Shown: one piece after another, positions 13,875 to 21,444 of the stretch
Numbering within the stretch: position 1 is the first letter of the stretch
Layout: every line of letters begins with the position of its first letter
From: JAURVT01 sp049059935
GTDB lineage: Bacteria > Actinomycetota > Actinomycetes > Propionibacteriales > Nocardioidaceae
Direction: 5' to 3'
Assembly (NCBI RefSeq): GCF_049059935.1
Contig: NZ_JBMGQR010000047.1
Location: forward strand, 1-34,467
Length of the DNA stretch: 34,467 nt
Notes under the pieces: model-generated
Told to the model about the DNA's origin: nothing
Seen by the model: only the letters and a program-made list of their open reading frames with translations
Databases searched by the model: none
Translations under genes and position numbers: made by a program

Positions 13875-15083
13875 GTGACGAGGATCCTGATGCGCGCCCA
13901 CCAGAGCCCGTTCGCCGTCGAGCCGGCCCAGCGGGTGCACGACGCGAACCTGATCGGCAACAACGTCGGCAACCTCGTGTTCAGCCACGCGGTGCACCGG
14001 CTGCTGTCGACGGCGGGCACGCGCATCACGACCTCGCGCCTCAAGCGGATCACCGGACCCGAGGTCGACGACCGCTTCGACCGCCTCGTGCTGCCGCTCG
14101 CCAACGCGTTCCGTCCCCCGTTCGTGCCGAACCTGGACGCGATGAGCGAGCTGGTCGAGCGGACGCGGGTGCCCGTCAGCGTGCTCGGTGTCGGCGCCCA
14201 GGCCGACCTCGAGGGAGCCCAGGTGGGCGGTGACGCGCTCGACGCGGCCGTGCGTCGCTTCGTCGGCGCGGTGCTCGACCGGTCGCCGTCGATCGGCGTC
14301 CGGGGCGAGTACACCGCGTCGTACCTGCGCCGTCTCGGCTTCGGCGACGAGCACGTGGCGGTCGTCGGCTGCCCGTCGATGTTCCTGGACGGCCCGAACC
14401 TGCAGGTGACGCCGCGCATCGACGCCGTCACCGCCGAGACGCCCATCGCGTTCAACGCCTCGCCGTACCTGGACGAGGTCGGGCCGTTGTCGGTGCACCA
14501 CGCCGCCCGCTACCCGCACCTGCACTACGTGCCCCAGGACCGCGCGACGCTCGGGCTGCTGCTGGACGGTGAGTACGTCAACCGCTGGATCCCGCCCGAG
14601 CGCGCCGGTGACAAGCCCGTGACGGCCACGCACCCGCTCGTCGCCGGGGGACGCACGGTGTTCCCGCTGTCGTCGAGCACCTGGATCGACCTGCTGCGCG
14701 GCTACGACTTCTCGTTCGGCACCCGCATCCACGGCAACGTCGTCGCGTTGCTGGCGGGGACGCCCGCCGTCGTCCTGGCCCACGACTCGCGCACGCTCGA
14801 GCTCGCCGACCTCCACCAGATCCCCTACCGGCTGATCTCGGAGGTGGGCGTCGACGTCGACGCCGCCGACCTGTTCGCCGGCGCCGACTGGGGCCCGATG
14901 AACCGCGGCCACGCCGAGCGCTGGCGCGCCTTCTCGGGGTTCCTGGAGAGCCACGGCCTCGAGCACGTGTTCTCGTCGGGCCAGAGCCCGCGGCGGTTCG
15001 ACGACAAGCTGGCCGCCGCCGACCTGCCCGCCCCCGTCTGGTCCCCCGCCCCGGCTCCCGCGTCTCCCCCGTCCGCGATCTGA
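13875..15083 (+). CDS. Polysaccharide pyruvyl transferase family protein
   Basis: 402 residues from the GTG at 13875. The family hallmark SFGTRIHGNVVALLAGTPAVV is present (Arg284, His286), the strongly conserved C-terminal-half motif of CsaB/WcaK-like ketal pyruvyl transferases. The N-terminal part contains IGNNVGNLVFSHAV in place of the usual N-terminal NxGD-type loop, and later SVLGVGAQADLEG and SIGVRGEYTASYL, as in the family. It probably moves a pyruvyl group from PEP onto a surface glycan. No glycosyltransferase or polysaccharide cluster is next to it, which is unusual. A TTG codon 12 bases upstream and an ATG 15 bases downstream are alternative starts. Its stop codon lies inside the stem of the downstream hairpin. 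Confidence 0.88.
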   Translation: MTRILMRAHQSPFAVEPAQRVHDANLIGNNVGNLVFSHAVHRLLSTAGTRITTSRLKRITGPEVDDRFDRLVLPLANAFRPPFVPNLDAMSELVERTRVPVSVLGVGAQADLEGAQVGGDALDAAVRRFVGAVLDRSPSIGVRGEYTASYLRRLGFGDEHVAVVGCPSMFLDGPNLQVTPRIDAVTAETPIAFNASPYLDEVGPLSVHHAARYPHLHYVPQDRATLGLLLDGEYVNRWIPPERAGDKPVTATHPLVAGGRTVFPLSSSTWIDLLRGYDFSFGTRIHGNVVALLAGTPAVVLAHDSRTLELADLHQIPYRLISEVGVDVDAADLFAGADWGPMNRGHAERWRAFSGFLESHGLEHVFSSGQSPRRFDDKLAAADLPAPVWSPAPAPASPPSAI

Positions 15084-15139
15084 AGCCTTGGGGCGGTCAA
15101 CCGGCCGCTTCGACCACCCGAAGGCTTCGGATCGCGGAC
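15071..15139. terminator. Long bidirectional terminator hairpin
   Basis: A 26-base arm (15071-15096) pairs with 15114-15139 with only three non-Watson-Crick positions, starting GTCCGCGATC and ending GCGG. Flanking C- and G-runs (15066-15070 and 15142-15146) could add to it. It separates the convergent pyruvyl transferase and GGDEF genes and includes the stop codon of the former. Confidence 0.85.
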
Positions 15140-15149
15140 GAGGGGGACG

Positions 15150-16262
15150 TCAGGCGCGGGCGCGGGCGCGGCGGGACTTGTCCTCGTACATCGCCCGGTC
15201 GGCGCGCTCGAGGATGTCCTCGGGGGCGGCGTCGCCGGTGACGGCCGCGCAGCCGACGCTCAGCGTCAGGCCGCCGAGGGCGGGGTCGTCCTGGTCGGCG
15301 ATCCGGCGGAGGCGGTCGGCCATCTGCACGGTCTCGGGCTCGGAGATCGCCCCGGCCACGACGACGTACTCGTCACCGCCGACCCGGCAGACCAGGTCGT
15401 CCTCGCGCACGACGGCCACCACCGCGGCGGCCCACGCCTTGAGCGCCTCGTCCCCGGCCACGTGGCCGCGCTCGTCGTTCAGCTGCTTGAGCCCGTCGAG
15501 GTCGGCGAACAGCACCGCGCCCGGACGTCCGGTGCGACGTGCACCGTCGACGGCCCCGGCGAGCGCGGCGGCGAGGGCGCGGCGGTTGCCCAGCCCGGTG
15601 AGCGCGTCGCGTCGCGTCATCCCCACCAGGAGGCGCTCGCGGTTGCTGCGCTCCTCGAGGTAGCGCTCGCGCATCTCGACGGCGCCGACCGCGAGGCCCG
15701 CCTGCATCGCGAAGATCTCCAGCAGCTCGCAGAGCAGACGCGTGGGCTGCAGCTGTCCCGGCGGGAGGTCGACCGACAGCACGCCGACCATCTCGCCGTC
15801 CTCGTCCCACATCGGCGCGAGGAGCATGTCGAGGGGGTGCCACGCGTCGGGGTCGTCGCGCACCGGCACGTCGGGCACCCACTGCGCGGGCTCGTCCTCG
15901 TCGAACGTCTCGTGCGGGCTGAACCGCAACCGACCCCAGTGCACCGCCCGGTCGAGCGCCCTGACCATGTCGGCCCGCGGCGTGACGGCGTCGGCGAGCT
16001 CCTCGCGCAGCTCGGGCGGACCGGTCAGCGCCACCACTTGGAAGTCGCCCGAGGGCAGCACGTGGTTGACGGCCGCGACCCCGAAGCCCAGCACCTCCAC
16101 GATCCCGTCGGAGACCACCTGCAGGGTCTCGGACAGCACGCTCCCGGTCGACATCCGCGAGCTCACCAGCGCCAGCCGCCGGACCACGTCGAGGTCGACC
16201 CCGGTCGACGAGCCGGGCTCGTCGTCCCGTGGCTGCCACCGTCGCTGCTCCGGCTCGTCCAT
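15150..16262 (-). CDS. GAF-GGDEF diguanylate cyclase
   Basis: 370 residues. The N-terminal 200 residues form a GAF-like sensor (MLLAPMWDEDGEMVGVLSVDLP is the typical GAF strand pair). A coiled stretch (VEMRERYLEERSNRERL) leads into a GGDEF domain starting DALTGLGNRRAL. The active-site signature is GGDEY (295-299), with Tyr where Phe is usual, a tolerated variant. An RxxD product-inhibition site (Arg286-Asp289) sits exactly five residues upstream, so the enzyme should make cyclic di-GMP and be feedback-limited. There are no membrane helices, so it acts in the cytoplasm. ATG start at 16262; it is divergent from the MMPL gene with 107 bases between. Confidence 0.93.
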   Translation of the reverse strand: MDEPEQRRWQPRDDEPGSSTGVDLDVVRRLALVSSRMSTGSVLSETLQVVSDGIVEVLGFGVAAVNHVLPSGDFQVVALTGPPELREELADAVTPRADMVRALDRAVHWGRLRFSPHETFDEDEPAQWVPDVPVRDDPDAWHPLDMLLAPMWDEDGEMVGVLSVDLPPGQLQPTRLLCELLEIFAMQAGLAVGAVEMRERYLEERSNRERLLVGMTRRDALTGLGNRRALAAALAGAVDGARRTGRPGAVLFADLDGLKQLNDERGHVAGDEALKAWAAAVVAVVREDDLVCRVGGDEYVVVAGAISEPETVQMADRLRRIADQDDPALGGLTLSVGCAAVTGDAAPEDILERADRAMYEDKSRRARARA

Positions 16263-16369
16263 GGTGACTAGACGCTAGCCGCTCGGGCGCGAGCGCGTCA
16301 GGATTCCGTGGTGCAACGCACGGATCCACAGGGGATGCTCAGGGCACACCACGACCGGGGGAGGTCTCC

Positions 16370-18505
16370 GTGTCCCGTCTCGCCGACGCCGTGCTGTCGC
16401 ACCGGCTCCTCGTCGTGCTCGTCTGGCTGGTCATCGCCGGCGCCGGCGCCGCCACGACCACGCGGACCGTCGACGCGCTGAGCTACGACTTCGGGCTCCC
16501 CGGCCAGCCCGCCTACGAGGCCAACACCGACATCCAGCGGCAGTTCGGCGGCGGCGGGCTCGTCGACCCCGTCGTCCTCACCGTGCGGGCCCCCGCGGGT
16601 ACCGACCTGTCCTCGGGCGAAGGTGCGGCGGCGTTCGCGCAGGTGGCCGAGCAGGTGGCCGCGTCCGCGCCGGGCACCCGCGTCGTCGTGCCGGGCGACG
16701 GCGAGGCGCGCGCCCTCGTCTCACCGGACGGACGACGGGCGGTCGCCCTGCTGTACCCGCGCGTGGTCGGCGGCCCCGATCCCTACGCCCGGGCGCTGCC
16801 CGCGATCGAGCGCGCCGCGTCGACCGCGTCGGTCGCCGGGGTGACGCCGCAGCTGACGGGCACCGCCCTGCTCGCGGAGAGCTCGGGCGGCGACCGCGGG
16901 GTGCTGGTCGAGGTCGTGCTGGGCGGCGCGGGGGCGCTGATCGTCCTCGCCGTCGTGTTCGGCTCGCTGCTGGCGGGCGTGCCGCTGCTCGTCGCGGCGG
17001 TCTCGATCCTCGGCACCTACCTGGCGCTGCTCGGGCTGACGAGCCTCACCGACGTGTCGTTCGTCGTGCAGTACCTCGTCGCGCTCATCGGGCTCGGCGT
17101 CGCGATCGACTACTCGCTGCTCATCGTCATGCGGTGGCGCGAGGAGCGCTCGCACGGCGCCGACAACGACACCGCGGTCCGCACCGCCGTCGCCACGGCG
17201 GGTCGATCCGTGCTTTTCAGCGGCGTGACGGTGGCGGTGTCACTCGCCGCGCTCGTCGCCGTCCCGCTGCCGTTCCTGCGCAGCATCGGGCTCGGCGGCC
17301 TGCTGATCCCGGTGCTGAGCGTCGCGACGTCGCTGACGCTCGTGCCCGTCGTGCTGCACGTGGCAGGGCCGCGGCTGCAGTGGCCCCGGCGCACGCCGCA
17401 CGACCCGACGAGCCGCCGGTGGGCGACGCTGGCGCGCGTCGTCGTCCGACGTCGCTGGATCGTCATCGTCGCCACGGTGGCGCTGCTCGCCGCCATGACC
17501 GCCCCGCTGCTCACGCTGCGGCTGGGGTCGCCCGAGATCGAGGCGTACGGGTCGGACTCGGCGCCCGGACGCGCCGCCCAGGGCGTCGTCGACGACGGCG
17601 TCGCCGCGGGCGTCGTCCGCCCGACCGAGGTGCTGGTGGACGCCGCCGACGCCGCCCGCGTCGCGTCCCTGCTCGCCGCGGTGCCGGGGATCGCCGCCGC
17701 GACGTCGGTCGACGCCGAGGGCTGGACGGTCGGCGGCACCTCGCTGCTGCAGGTCTGGAGCGAGGCCGACCCCGCGACGTCCGCCGGGAGCCGGACCCTC
17801 GACCGCGTGCGGACCGTGGCCGACGGCCAGGGCGCCCGCGTGGGCGGCACGCCCGCCGAGGACGCCGACTTCGTCACCGCGGTCTACGGCGACGCCGTGT
17901 GGGTGCTGCTCGGCATCGTGGTCATCACGTTCCTGCTGCTCGCGCGGGCGCTGCGGTCACTGTGGCTGCCCGTCAAGGCACTGGTGCTCAACGTGATCTC
18001 GATCGGCGCCGCGTACGGCATCACGGTGCTGATCTGGCAGAACGGGCTCGGCACCGAGCAGGTCTTCGGCGCCAGCGCGAGCGGGACGATCACCGTTTGG
18101 GTGCCGGTCGCGGTGTTCGCGTTCCTGTTCGGGCTGTCGATGGACTACGAGGTGTTCATCCTGTCGCGGATGCGCGAGGCCTACGACGAGCACGGCGACA
18201 CGCACCGCGCGGTCGTCGACGGGATCTCGCGCACCGGCCGCCTCGTGACGTCGGCCGCGCTGATCCTGTTCCTCGCGTTCATCGCGCTGTCGACGGTGCC
18301 CTCGATCGACGTCAAGATCCTCGCCACCGCGCTCGCGCTCGGCATCGCGATCGACGCGCTGGTCGTCCGGGCCCTGCTGGCGCCGGCACTGGTGGCCGTG
18401 CTCGGCCGCGCCAACTGGACCATGCCCCGCGGGCTGGCCCGCGCCCTGCGGGTGCGCGACGCCGAGGGCGGCAGCGGGCGGGCGCGGCACCGCGCGTCGC
18501 TCTGA
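16370..18505 (+). CDS. MMPL/RND-family membrane transporter
   Basis: 711 residues, typical of the shorter actinobacterial MMPL exporters rather than the 950-residue mycobacterial lipid flippases. It has two repeats, each a helix, a large extracytoplasmic domain and five more helices. The proton-relay Asp-Tyr pairs are seen in both repeats: AIDYSLLIVMRWREE (Asp247-Tyr248) and SMDYEVFILSRMREAYDE (Asp592-Tyr593). A very good ribosome site (GGGGGAGGT) precedes the GTG start by 5 bases. The C-terminus is short and basic. The substrate cannot be read; lipids or drugs are usual. A long palindrome follows the stop. Confidence 0.95.
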   Translation: MSRLADAVLSHRLLVVLVWLVIAGAGAATTTRTVDALSYDFGLPGQPAYEANTDIQRQFGGGGLVDPVVLTVRAPAGTDLSSGEGAAAFAQVAEQVAASAPGTRVVVPGDGEARALVSPDGRRAVALLYPRVVGGPDPYARALPAIERAASTASVAGVTPQLTGTALLAESSGGDRGVLVEVVLGGAGALIVLAVVFGSLLAGVPLLVAAVSILGTYLALLGLTSLTDVSFVVQYLVALIGLGVAIDYSLLIVMRWREERSHGADNDTAVRTAVATAGRSVLFSGVTVAVSLAALVAVPLPFLRSIGLGGLLIPVLSVATSLTLVPVVLHVAGPRLQWPRRTPHDPTSRRWATLARVVVRRRWIVIVATVALLAAMTAPLLTLRLGSPEIEAYGSDSAPGRAAQGVVDDGVAAGVVRPTEVLVDAADAARVASLLAAVPGIAAATSVDAEGWTVGGTSLLQVWSEADPATSAGSRTLDRVRTVADGQGARVGGTPAEDADFVTAVYGDAVWVLLGIVVITFLLLARALRSLWLPVKALVLNVISIGAAYGITVLIWQNGLGTEQVFGASASGTITVWVPVAVFAFLFGLSMDYEVFILSRMREAYDEHGDTHRAVVDGISRTGRLVTSAALILFLAFIALSTVPSIDVKILATALALGIAIDALVVRALLAPALVAVLGRANWTMPRGLARALRVRDAEGGSGRARHRASL

Positions 18506-18510
18506 CGTGA

Positions 18511-18572
18511 GTCTCTGGATCGTGGTCGCCCGGGCGACCACGATCCAGAGACCAGCCACGATCCAGAGACTC
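18511..18572. repeat. 42-bp perfect palindrome plus a third arm copy (terminator candidate)
   Basis: 18511-18552 is a perfect palindrome beginning GTCTCTGGATCGTGG with CCCGGG at its centre. A 15-base copy of its right arm, CCACGATCCAGAGAC, recurs at 18556-18570. With its next two bases that copy is also perfectly complementary to 18509-18525. The left arm can therefore pair with either of two right arms. It starts 6 bases past the MMPL stop. Confidence 0.8.
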
Positions 18573-18607
18573 TCGTGGGACGGGCGGGCACGGGAACCAC
18601 TCCCGCA

Positions 18608-18636
18608 TTGACATGCATATAGTCGCATATAAGAAT
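18608..18636 (+). promoter_or_regulatory. AT-rich sigma-70-type promoter of the Cys/His-rich gene
   Basis: TTGACA at 18608-18613 is a perfect -35. AAGAAT at 18631-18636 is a fair -10 at 17-base spacing, and TATAAG at 18628 is an alternative. The spacer carries GCATATA twice (18615-18621 and 18625-18631), 10 bases apart, and ATGCAT flanks the region at 18613 and 18639. This is the most AT-rich stretch in the window and looks like an operator over the -10. Confidence 0.7.
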
Positions 18637-18686
18637 TCATGCATGCGTCGAGACCGCCTCGACCGCGATCTCGAGGAGAGCCGACG

Positions 18687-19010
18687 ATGACCGTCACCGA
18701 CCACCGCCAGGCCGAGACCCACGGCCACACCCACGGCCCCGCGTGCGGCCACGACGCCGTCGTCCACGAGGACCACGTCGACTACCTGCACGACGGCCAC
18801 GTGCACCACGAGCACGACGGCCACTACGACGAGTGCACCACCTGCTCCTGCGCCGACTGCGACGACAGCTGTGCGGTCTGCACGTGCGCCGACTGCACCT
18901 GCCCGACGTGCAACCACGCCACCTGCAGCTGCGACAACTGCGGCGGCGACACCTGCGCGAACTGCGTCTGCGCCGACTGCACCTGCGCCACCTGCAAGCA
19001 CGCCGCCTGA
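18687..19010 (+). CDS. Cys/His-rich metal-binding protein, metallothionein-like
   Basis: 107 residues. Residues 6-48 are His-rich (13 His; THGHTHGPACGHDAVVHEDH and then DYLHDGHVHHEHDGHYDE). A similar His-rich head occurs on small bacterial proteins of unknown function. Residues 50-105 hold 19 cysteines, mostly as CxxC and CxC steps, for example CTTCSCADC, CTCADCTCPTC and CVCADCTCATC. The blocks CTCADCTCPTCNHA and CVCADCTCATCKHA look like an internal duplication. No signal peptide or membrane helix is visible, so the protein should stay in the cytoplasm and sequester thiophilic metals (Zn, Cu, Cd). It lacks the SmtA-type zinc finger. GAGGAGAG sits 7 bases before the ATG; an upstream ATG at 18639 lacks such a site. 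A 44-bp palindrome follows at once. Confidence 0.88.
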   Translation: MTVTDHRQAETHGHTHGPACGHDAVVHEDHVDYLHDGHVHHEHDGHYDECTTCSCADCDDSCAVCTCADCTCPTCNHATCSCDNCGGDTCANCVCADCTCATCKHAA

Positions 19011-19023
19011 CGATCTCCCGGAG

Positions 19024-19067
19024 CTGTCGGTGCCTGGTGACGCCCCGGCATCACTGCGCACCGACAG
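19024..19067. repeat. 44-bp imperfect palindromic repeat, copy 1
   Basis: Starts CTGTCGGTGCCTGGTGACG and ends GCACCGACAG. The arms pair over about 18 of 21 bases. It differs by five bases from the 44-bp element at 21392-21435, and the 12 preceding bases are also shared (GATCTCCCGGAG versus GATCCCCCGGAG). Each copy sits directly after a plus-strand stop codon, so it probably acts as a terminator. Confidence 0.75.
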
Positions 19068-19113
19068 CCGTCCGGTCCCTGCCGCCGCCCGCGTGACGTG
19101 CGACCGTTCGGGC

Positions 19114-19635
19114 ATGGACGTGTCCGCGTGGGTGCTCGACGACGGTGACGAGGTGGTCGTCGGCGGCCGGGTGAGCGCGGACGGCCTGCGGCTCGCCCCG
19201 ACGGCCGACCCCAGGATGCGCGAGCCCGAGCCGTACTGGGACCTCGGCATCGACCTCGCACCAGCGGCCTCCCCCGGGCTCGTCACCGTGACCGGACGGT
19301 GGGACGGCCGCGGCCTCTCCGGCGTGAGCGCCGGACCGCTGGCCGGACCGTCGGGCTTCACGTTCGAGGTGGGCACCGGTGTGCGGCTGTTCGACGGGAC
19401 CGTCGGTCCGCCCAAGCAGCGCGACGTCGACCGGGTGCAGGAGGTGCTCGACGCCGAGGCCTCCGCCTGCGGTCTGGCGATGACCGGCGAGACGGTCGGC
19501 GTCGACGGACGTCCGCGCGTCGTGGCCTGGCTGCGTCAGGTGACGCCGGCGCTGGCCGAGCGTCTGGTCGGCTGCCACCCCACCGTGCTCGCGCTCGACG
19601 TCTGGCTCAGGCCCGGCGCCTCGCCAGGCGCGTGA
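19114..19635 (+). CDS. Hypothetical protein, no recognised domain
   Basis: 173 residues from the ATG at 19114. A GTG at 19093 is an alternative, and neither has a convincing ribosome site. The first half is acidic with strand-like segments (VSAWVLDDGDEVVVGGRV, LGIDLAPAASPGLVTVTG). A helix near 110-125 (QRDVDRVQEVLDAEASACG) and a hydrophobic end (TVLALDVWLRP) complete it. The codon pattern is that of a real actinobacterial gene. I do not recognise it. It overlaps the end of the convergent channel-like gene by 29 bases and follows the Cys/His-rich gene at about 100 bases, with a hairpin between them. No link between the two can be claimed. Confidence 0.6.
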   Translation: MDVSAWVLDDGDEVVVGGRVSADGLRLAPTADPRMREPEPYWDLGIDLAPAASPGLVTVTGRWDGRGLSGVSAGPLAGPSGFTFEVGTGVRLFDGTVGPPKQRDVDRVQEVLDAEASACGLAMTGETVGVDGRPRVVAWLRQVTPALAERLVGCHPTVLALDVWLRPGASPGA

Positions 19636-20206
19636 CCCACGGCTCGGCGACGAGCAGGAGCAACGACCAGAACCCGACGGCCGGCACCAGGAGCGTCAGC
19701 ACGAACGCCGCCGCGATCGCCGCGGTGCTGCGCACGCTGCCGCCGACCGGACGGCCGCTCGCCGACCCGTCCAGGCGGTGGCGTCTGATGATCAGCGCCA
19801 ACGCGCTCTGGCAGACCGCGCTCGCGAGCACGGTGCCGATGTAGATCAGCGGGACGGCGCGGCCGTCGTAGCTGCCGACCAGCTCGGTGGGGAACGGCAG
19901 CACGACGATGGTCAGAAGCCAGGCCATGTTCCACCACAGCAGGGACCCCGTGACGGCGGTGACGTCGGCGAACAGGCGGTGGTGGACGAGCCACAGGCGC
20001 GCGATCACCACGAAGCTGAGCAGGAAGCTGTAGATCTGCGTGCTCTGCTCGGCGACCAGGTCGAGCGGGCCCGTCCCGGTGTCGGCGGCCTCGGGCACGG
20101 CGTCCACCAGCGGCAGCACGAGCAGCGTGATCGCGATCGCCACCACCGCGTCGGTGAAGAAGACCAGGCGCTCGGAGGACTGCGGGGCGGGCACGGGCTT
20201 CATCAT
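19607..20206 (-). CDS. TMEM175 (DUF1211) family membrane protein, potassium-channel-like
   Basis: 199 residues with six predicted membrane helices. The family motif in the first helix, normally FSD, reads FFTDAVVAIAITLLVLPL, so Ser is replaced by Thr. Bacterial TMEM175 proteins are tetrameric potassium-selective channels in which residues of the first helix line the pore. The second helix pair (LLSFVVIARLWLVHHRLF) is also characteristic. The first of two adjacent ATG codons (20206) is taken as the start, with no strong ribosome site. The C-terminal end overlaps the convergent hypothetical gene by 29 bases. Channel activity is inferred from the family. Confidence 0.88.
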   Translation of the reverse strand: MMKPVPAPQSSERLVFFTDAVVAIAITLLVLPLVDAVPEAADTGTGPLDLVAEQSTQIYSFLLSFVVIARLWLVHHRLFADVTAVTGSLLWWNMAWLLTIVVLPFPTELVGSYDGRAVPLIYIGTVLASAVCQSALALIIRRHRLDGSASGRPVGGSVRSTAAIAAAFVLTLLVPAVGFWSLLLLVAEPWVTRLARRRA

Positions 20207-20289
20207 GCACCCGGCCGTTCTGCCGACGCCGTGGGTCGGTGGCAGGCTCGGGACGGCCCTCGTCCCCGTCCCGCCTGGAGGCAGCACCC

Positions 20290-21381
20290 GTGAGCACCGA
20301 CCCGACCACCCCCCGCACCGCGCTCGTCGTGGGCGCCACCGGCATCACCGGACTCGCGCTCACCCGGCGACTCGTGGACGACGGGTGGACGGTCCTGGCG
20401 CTGTCGCGGCGCGCGCCCGTGGACGTCGAGGGCGCGACCCCCGTCCTCGCCGACCTCCAGGACCCCGCGTCGCTGGCCGAGGCCCTCGCCGACGCCCGTC
20501 CGACGCACGTGTTCCTCACCGCCTGGATCCGTCAGGACACCGAGGCGAAGAACATCGAGGTCAACAGCGGCATCGTGCGCCACCTGCTCGACGCCGTCCG
20601 CCCCGCCGGCACCGTGCAGCACGTCGCGCTCGTCACCGGTCTCAAGCACTACCTCGGCCCGTTCGAGGCCTACGGCCAGGGCGACCTGCCCGACACCCCG
20701 TTCCACGAGGACGAGGAGCGCCTGCCGTACGCGAACTTCTACTACGACCAGGAGGACGAGGTGTTCGCCGCCGCCGAGCGCGACGGCTTCACCTGGAGCG
20801 TCCACCGCTCGCACACCGTCATCGGGCACGCCGTCGGCAACGCGATGAACATGGCGCAGACCCTCGCCGCGCAGGCCGCGATCTGCCGCGAGACCGGGCG
20901 GCCGTTCGTGTTCCCGGGCTCGCGGACGCAGTGGGACGGCGTCACCGACATGACCGACGCGGGTCTGCTGGCCGAGCACCTGCAGTGGGCCGCCACCGAG
21001 CCCGCCGCGGCGAACACGCCGTTCAACGTGGTGAACGGCGACGTGTTCCGCTGGCGCTGGATGTGGCCGCGCCTGGCCGAGGCGCTGGGCGTCGAGGCCG
21101 AGGGGTTCGAGGGCGAGCCGCGTCCGCTGGAGCAGCAGATGGCCGGCACCGAGGAGGTCTGGGAGCAGATCGCCGCCGACCACGGGCTGCGCGAGCCGGA
21201 CCTGTCGCGTGTCGCGTCGTGGTGGCACACCGACGCCGACCTCGGCCGCGACATGGAGTGCCTGACCGACATGCGCAACAGCCGCGTCGCCGGCTTCACC
21301 GGCTACCGCCCCACCCTGGACGCGTTCCTCGCCGTGTTCGACACCCTGGTCGCCGACCGGGTCGTCCCGCCCCTGCCCTGA
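20290..21381 (+). CDS. PRISE/VEP1-like SDR reductase
   Basis: 363 residues from a GTG with GGAGG about 9 bases upstream. The N-terminal GATGITG (15-21) is the dinucleotide loop of this atypical SDR group. Two further hallmarks match the progesterone-5-beta-reductase/iridoid-synthase-like (PRISE) enzymes: TGLKHYLGPF, with the catalytic lysine at about 119, and NFYYDQED, with the catalytic tyrosine at 151-152. These enzymes reduce activated C=C bonds of enones with NADPH. Bacterial relatives are common and mostly of unknown substrate. The second half (RWRWMWPRLAEALGV, LEQQMAG) is the usual substrate lid. A 44-bp palindrome follows 10 bases after the stop. Confidence 0.9.
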   Translation: MSTDPTTPRTALVVGATGITGLALTRRLVDDGWTVLALSRRAPVDVEGATPVLADLQDPASLAEALADARPTHVFLTAWIRQDTEAKNIEVNSGIVRHLLDAVRPAGTVQHVALVTGLKHYLGPFEAYGQGDLPDTPFHEDEERLPYANFYYDQEDEVFAAAERDGFTWSVHRSHTVIGHAVGNAMNMAQTLAAQAAICRETGRPFVFPGSRTQWDGVTDMTDAGLLAEHLQWAATEPAAANTPFNVVNGDVFRWRWMWPRLAEALGVEAEGFEGEPRPLEQQMAGTEEVWEQIAADHGLREPDLSRVASWWHTDADLGRDMECLTDMRNSRVAGFTGYRPTLDAFLAVFDTLVADRVVPPLP

Positions 21382-21391
21382 TCCCCCGGAG

Positions 21392-21435
21392 CTGTCGGTG
21401 CCTGGTGACGTCGGGGCATCACCACGCACCGACAG
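21392..21435. repeat. 44-bp imperfect palindromic repeat, copy 2
   Basis: Same element as at 19024-19067 (39 of 44 bases identical). It lies between the convergent reductase and DoxX genes, so it could end both transcripts. Confidence 0.75.
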
Positions 21436-21444
21436 GTCGGCGGG

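Noticed and set aside
12999..14966. 655-codon minus-strand frame opposite the DUF305 and pyruvyl transferase genes
   Set aside because: No domain is recognisable, composition is Arg/His/Val-rich, and the opposite strand holds well-supported genes.
18511..18572. Insertion sequence ends
   Set aside because: The inverted arms are adjacent with no transposase between them and no target duplication; hairpin or terminator is simpler.
18639..18686. ATG at 18639 as start of the Cys/His-rich protein
   Set aside because: It would fall at or before the expected transcript start of the TTGACA promoter and has no ribosome site, while GAGGAGAG precedes the ATG at 18687.
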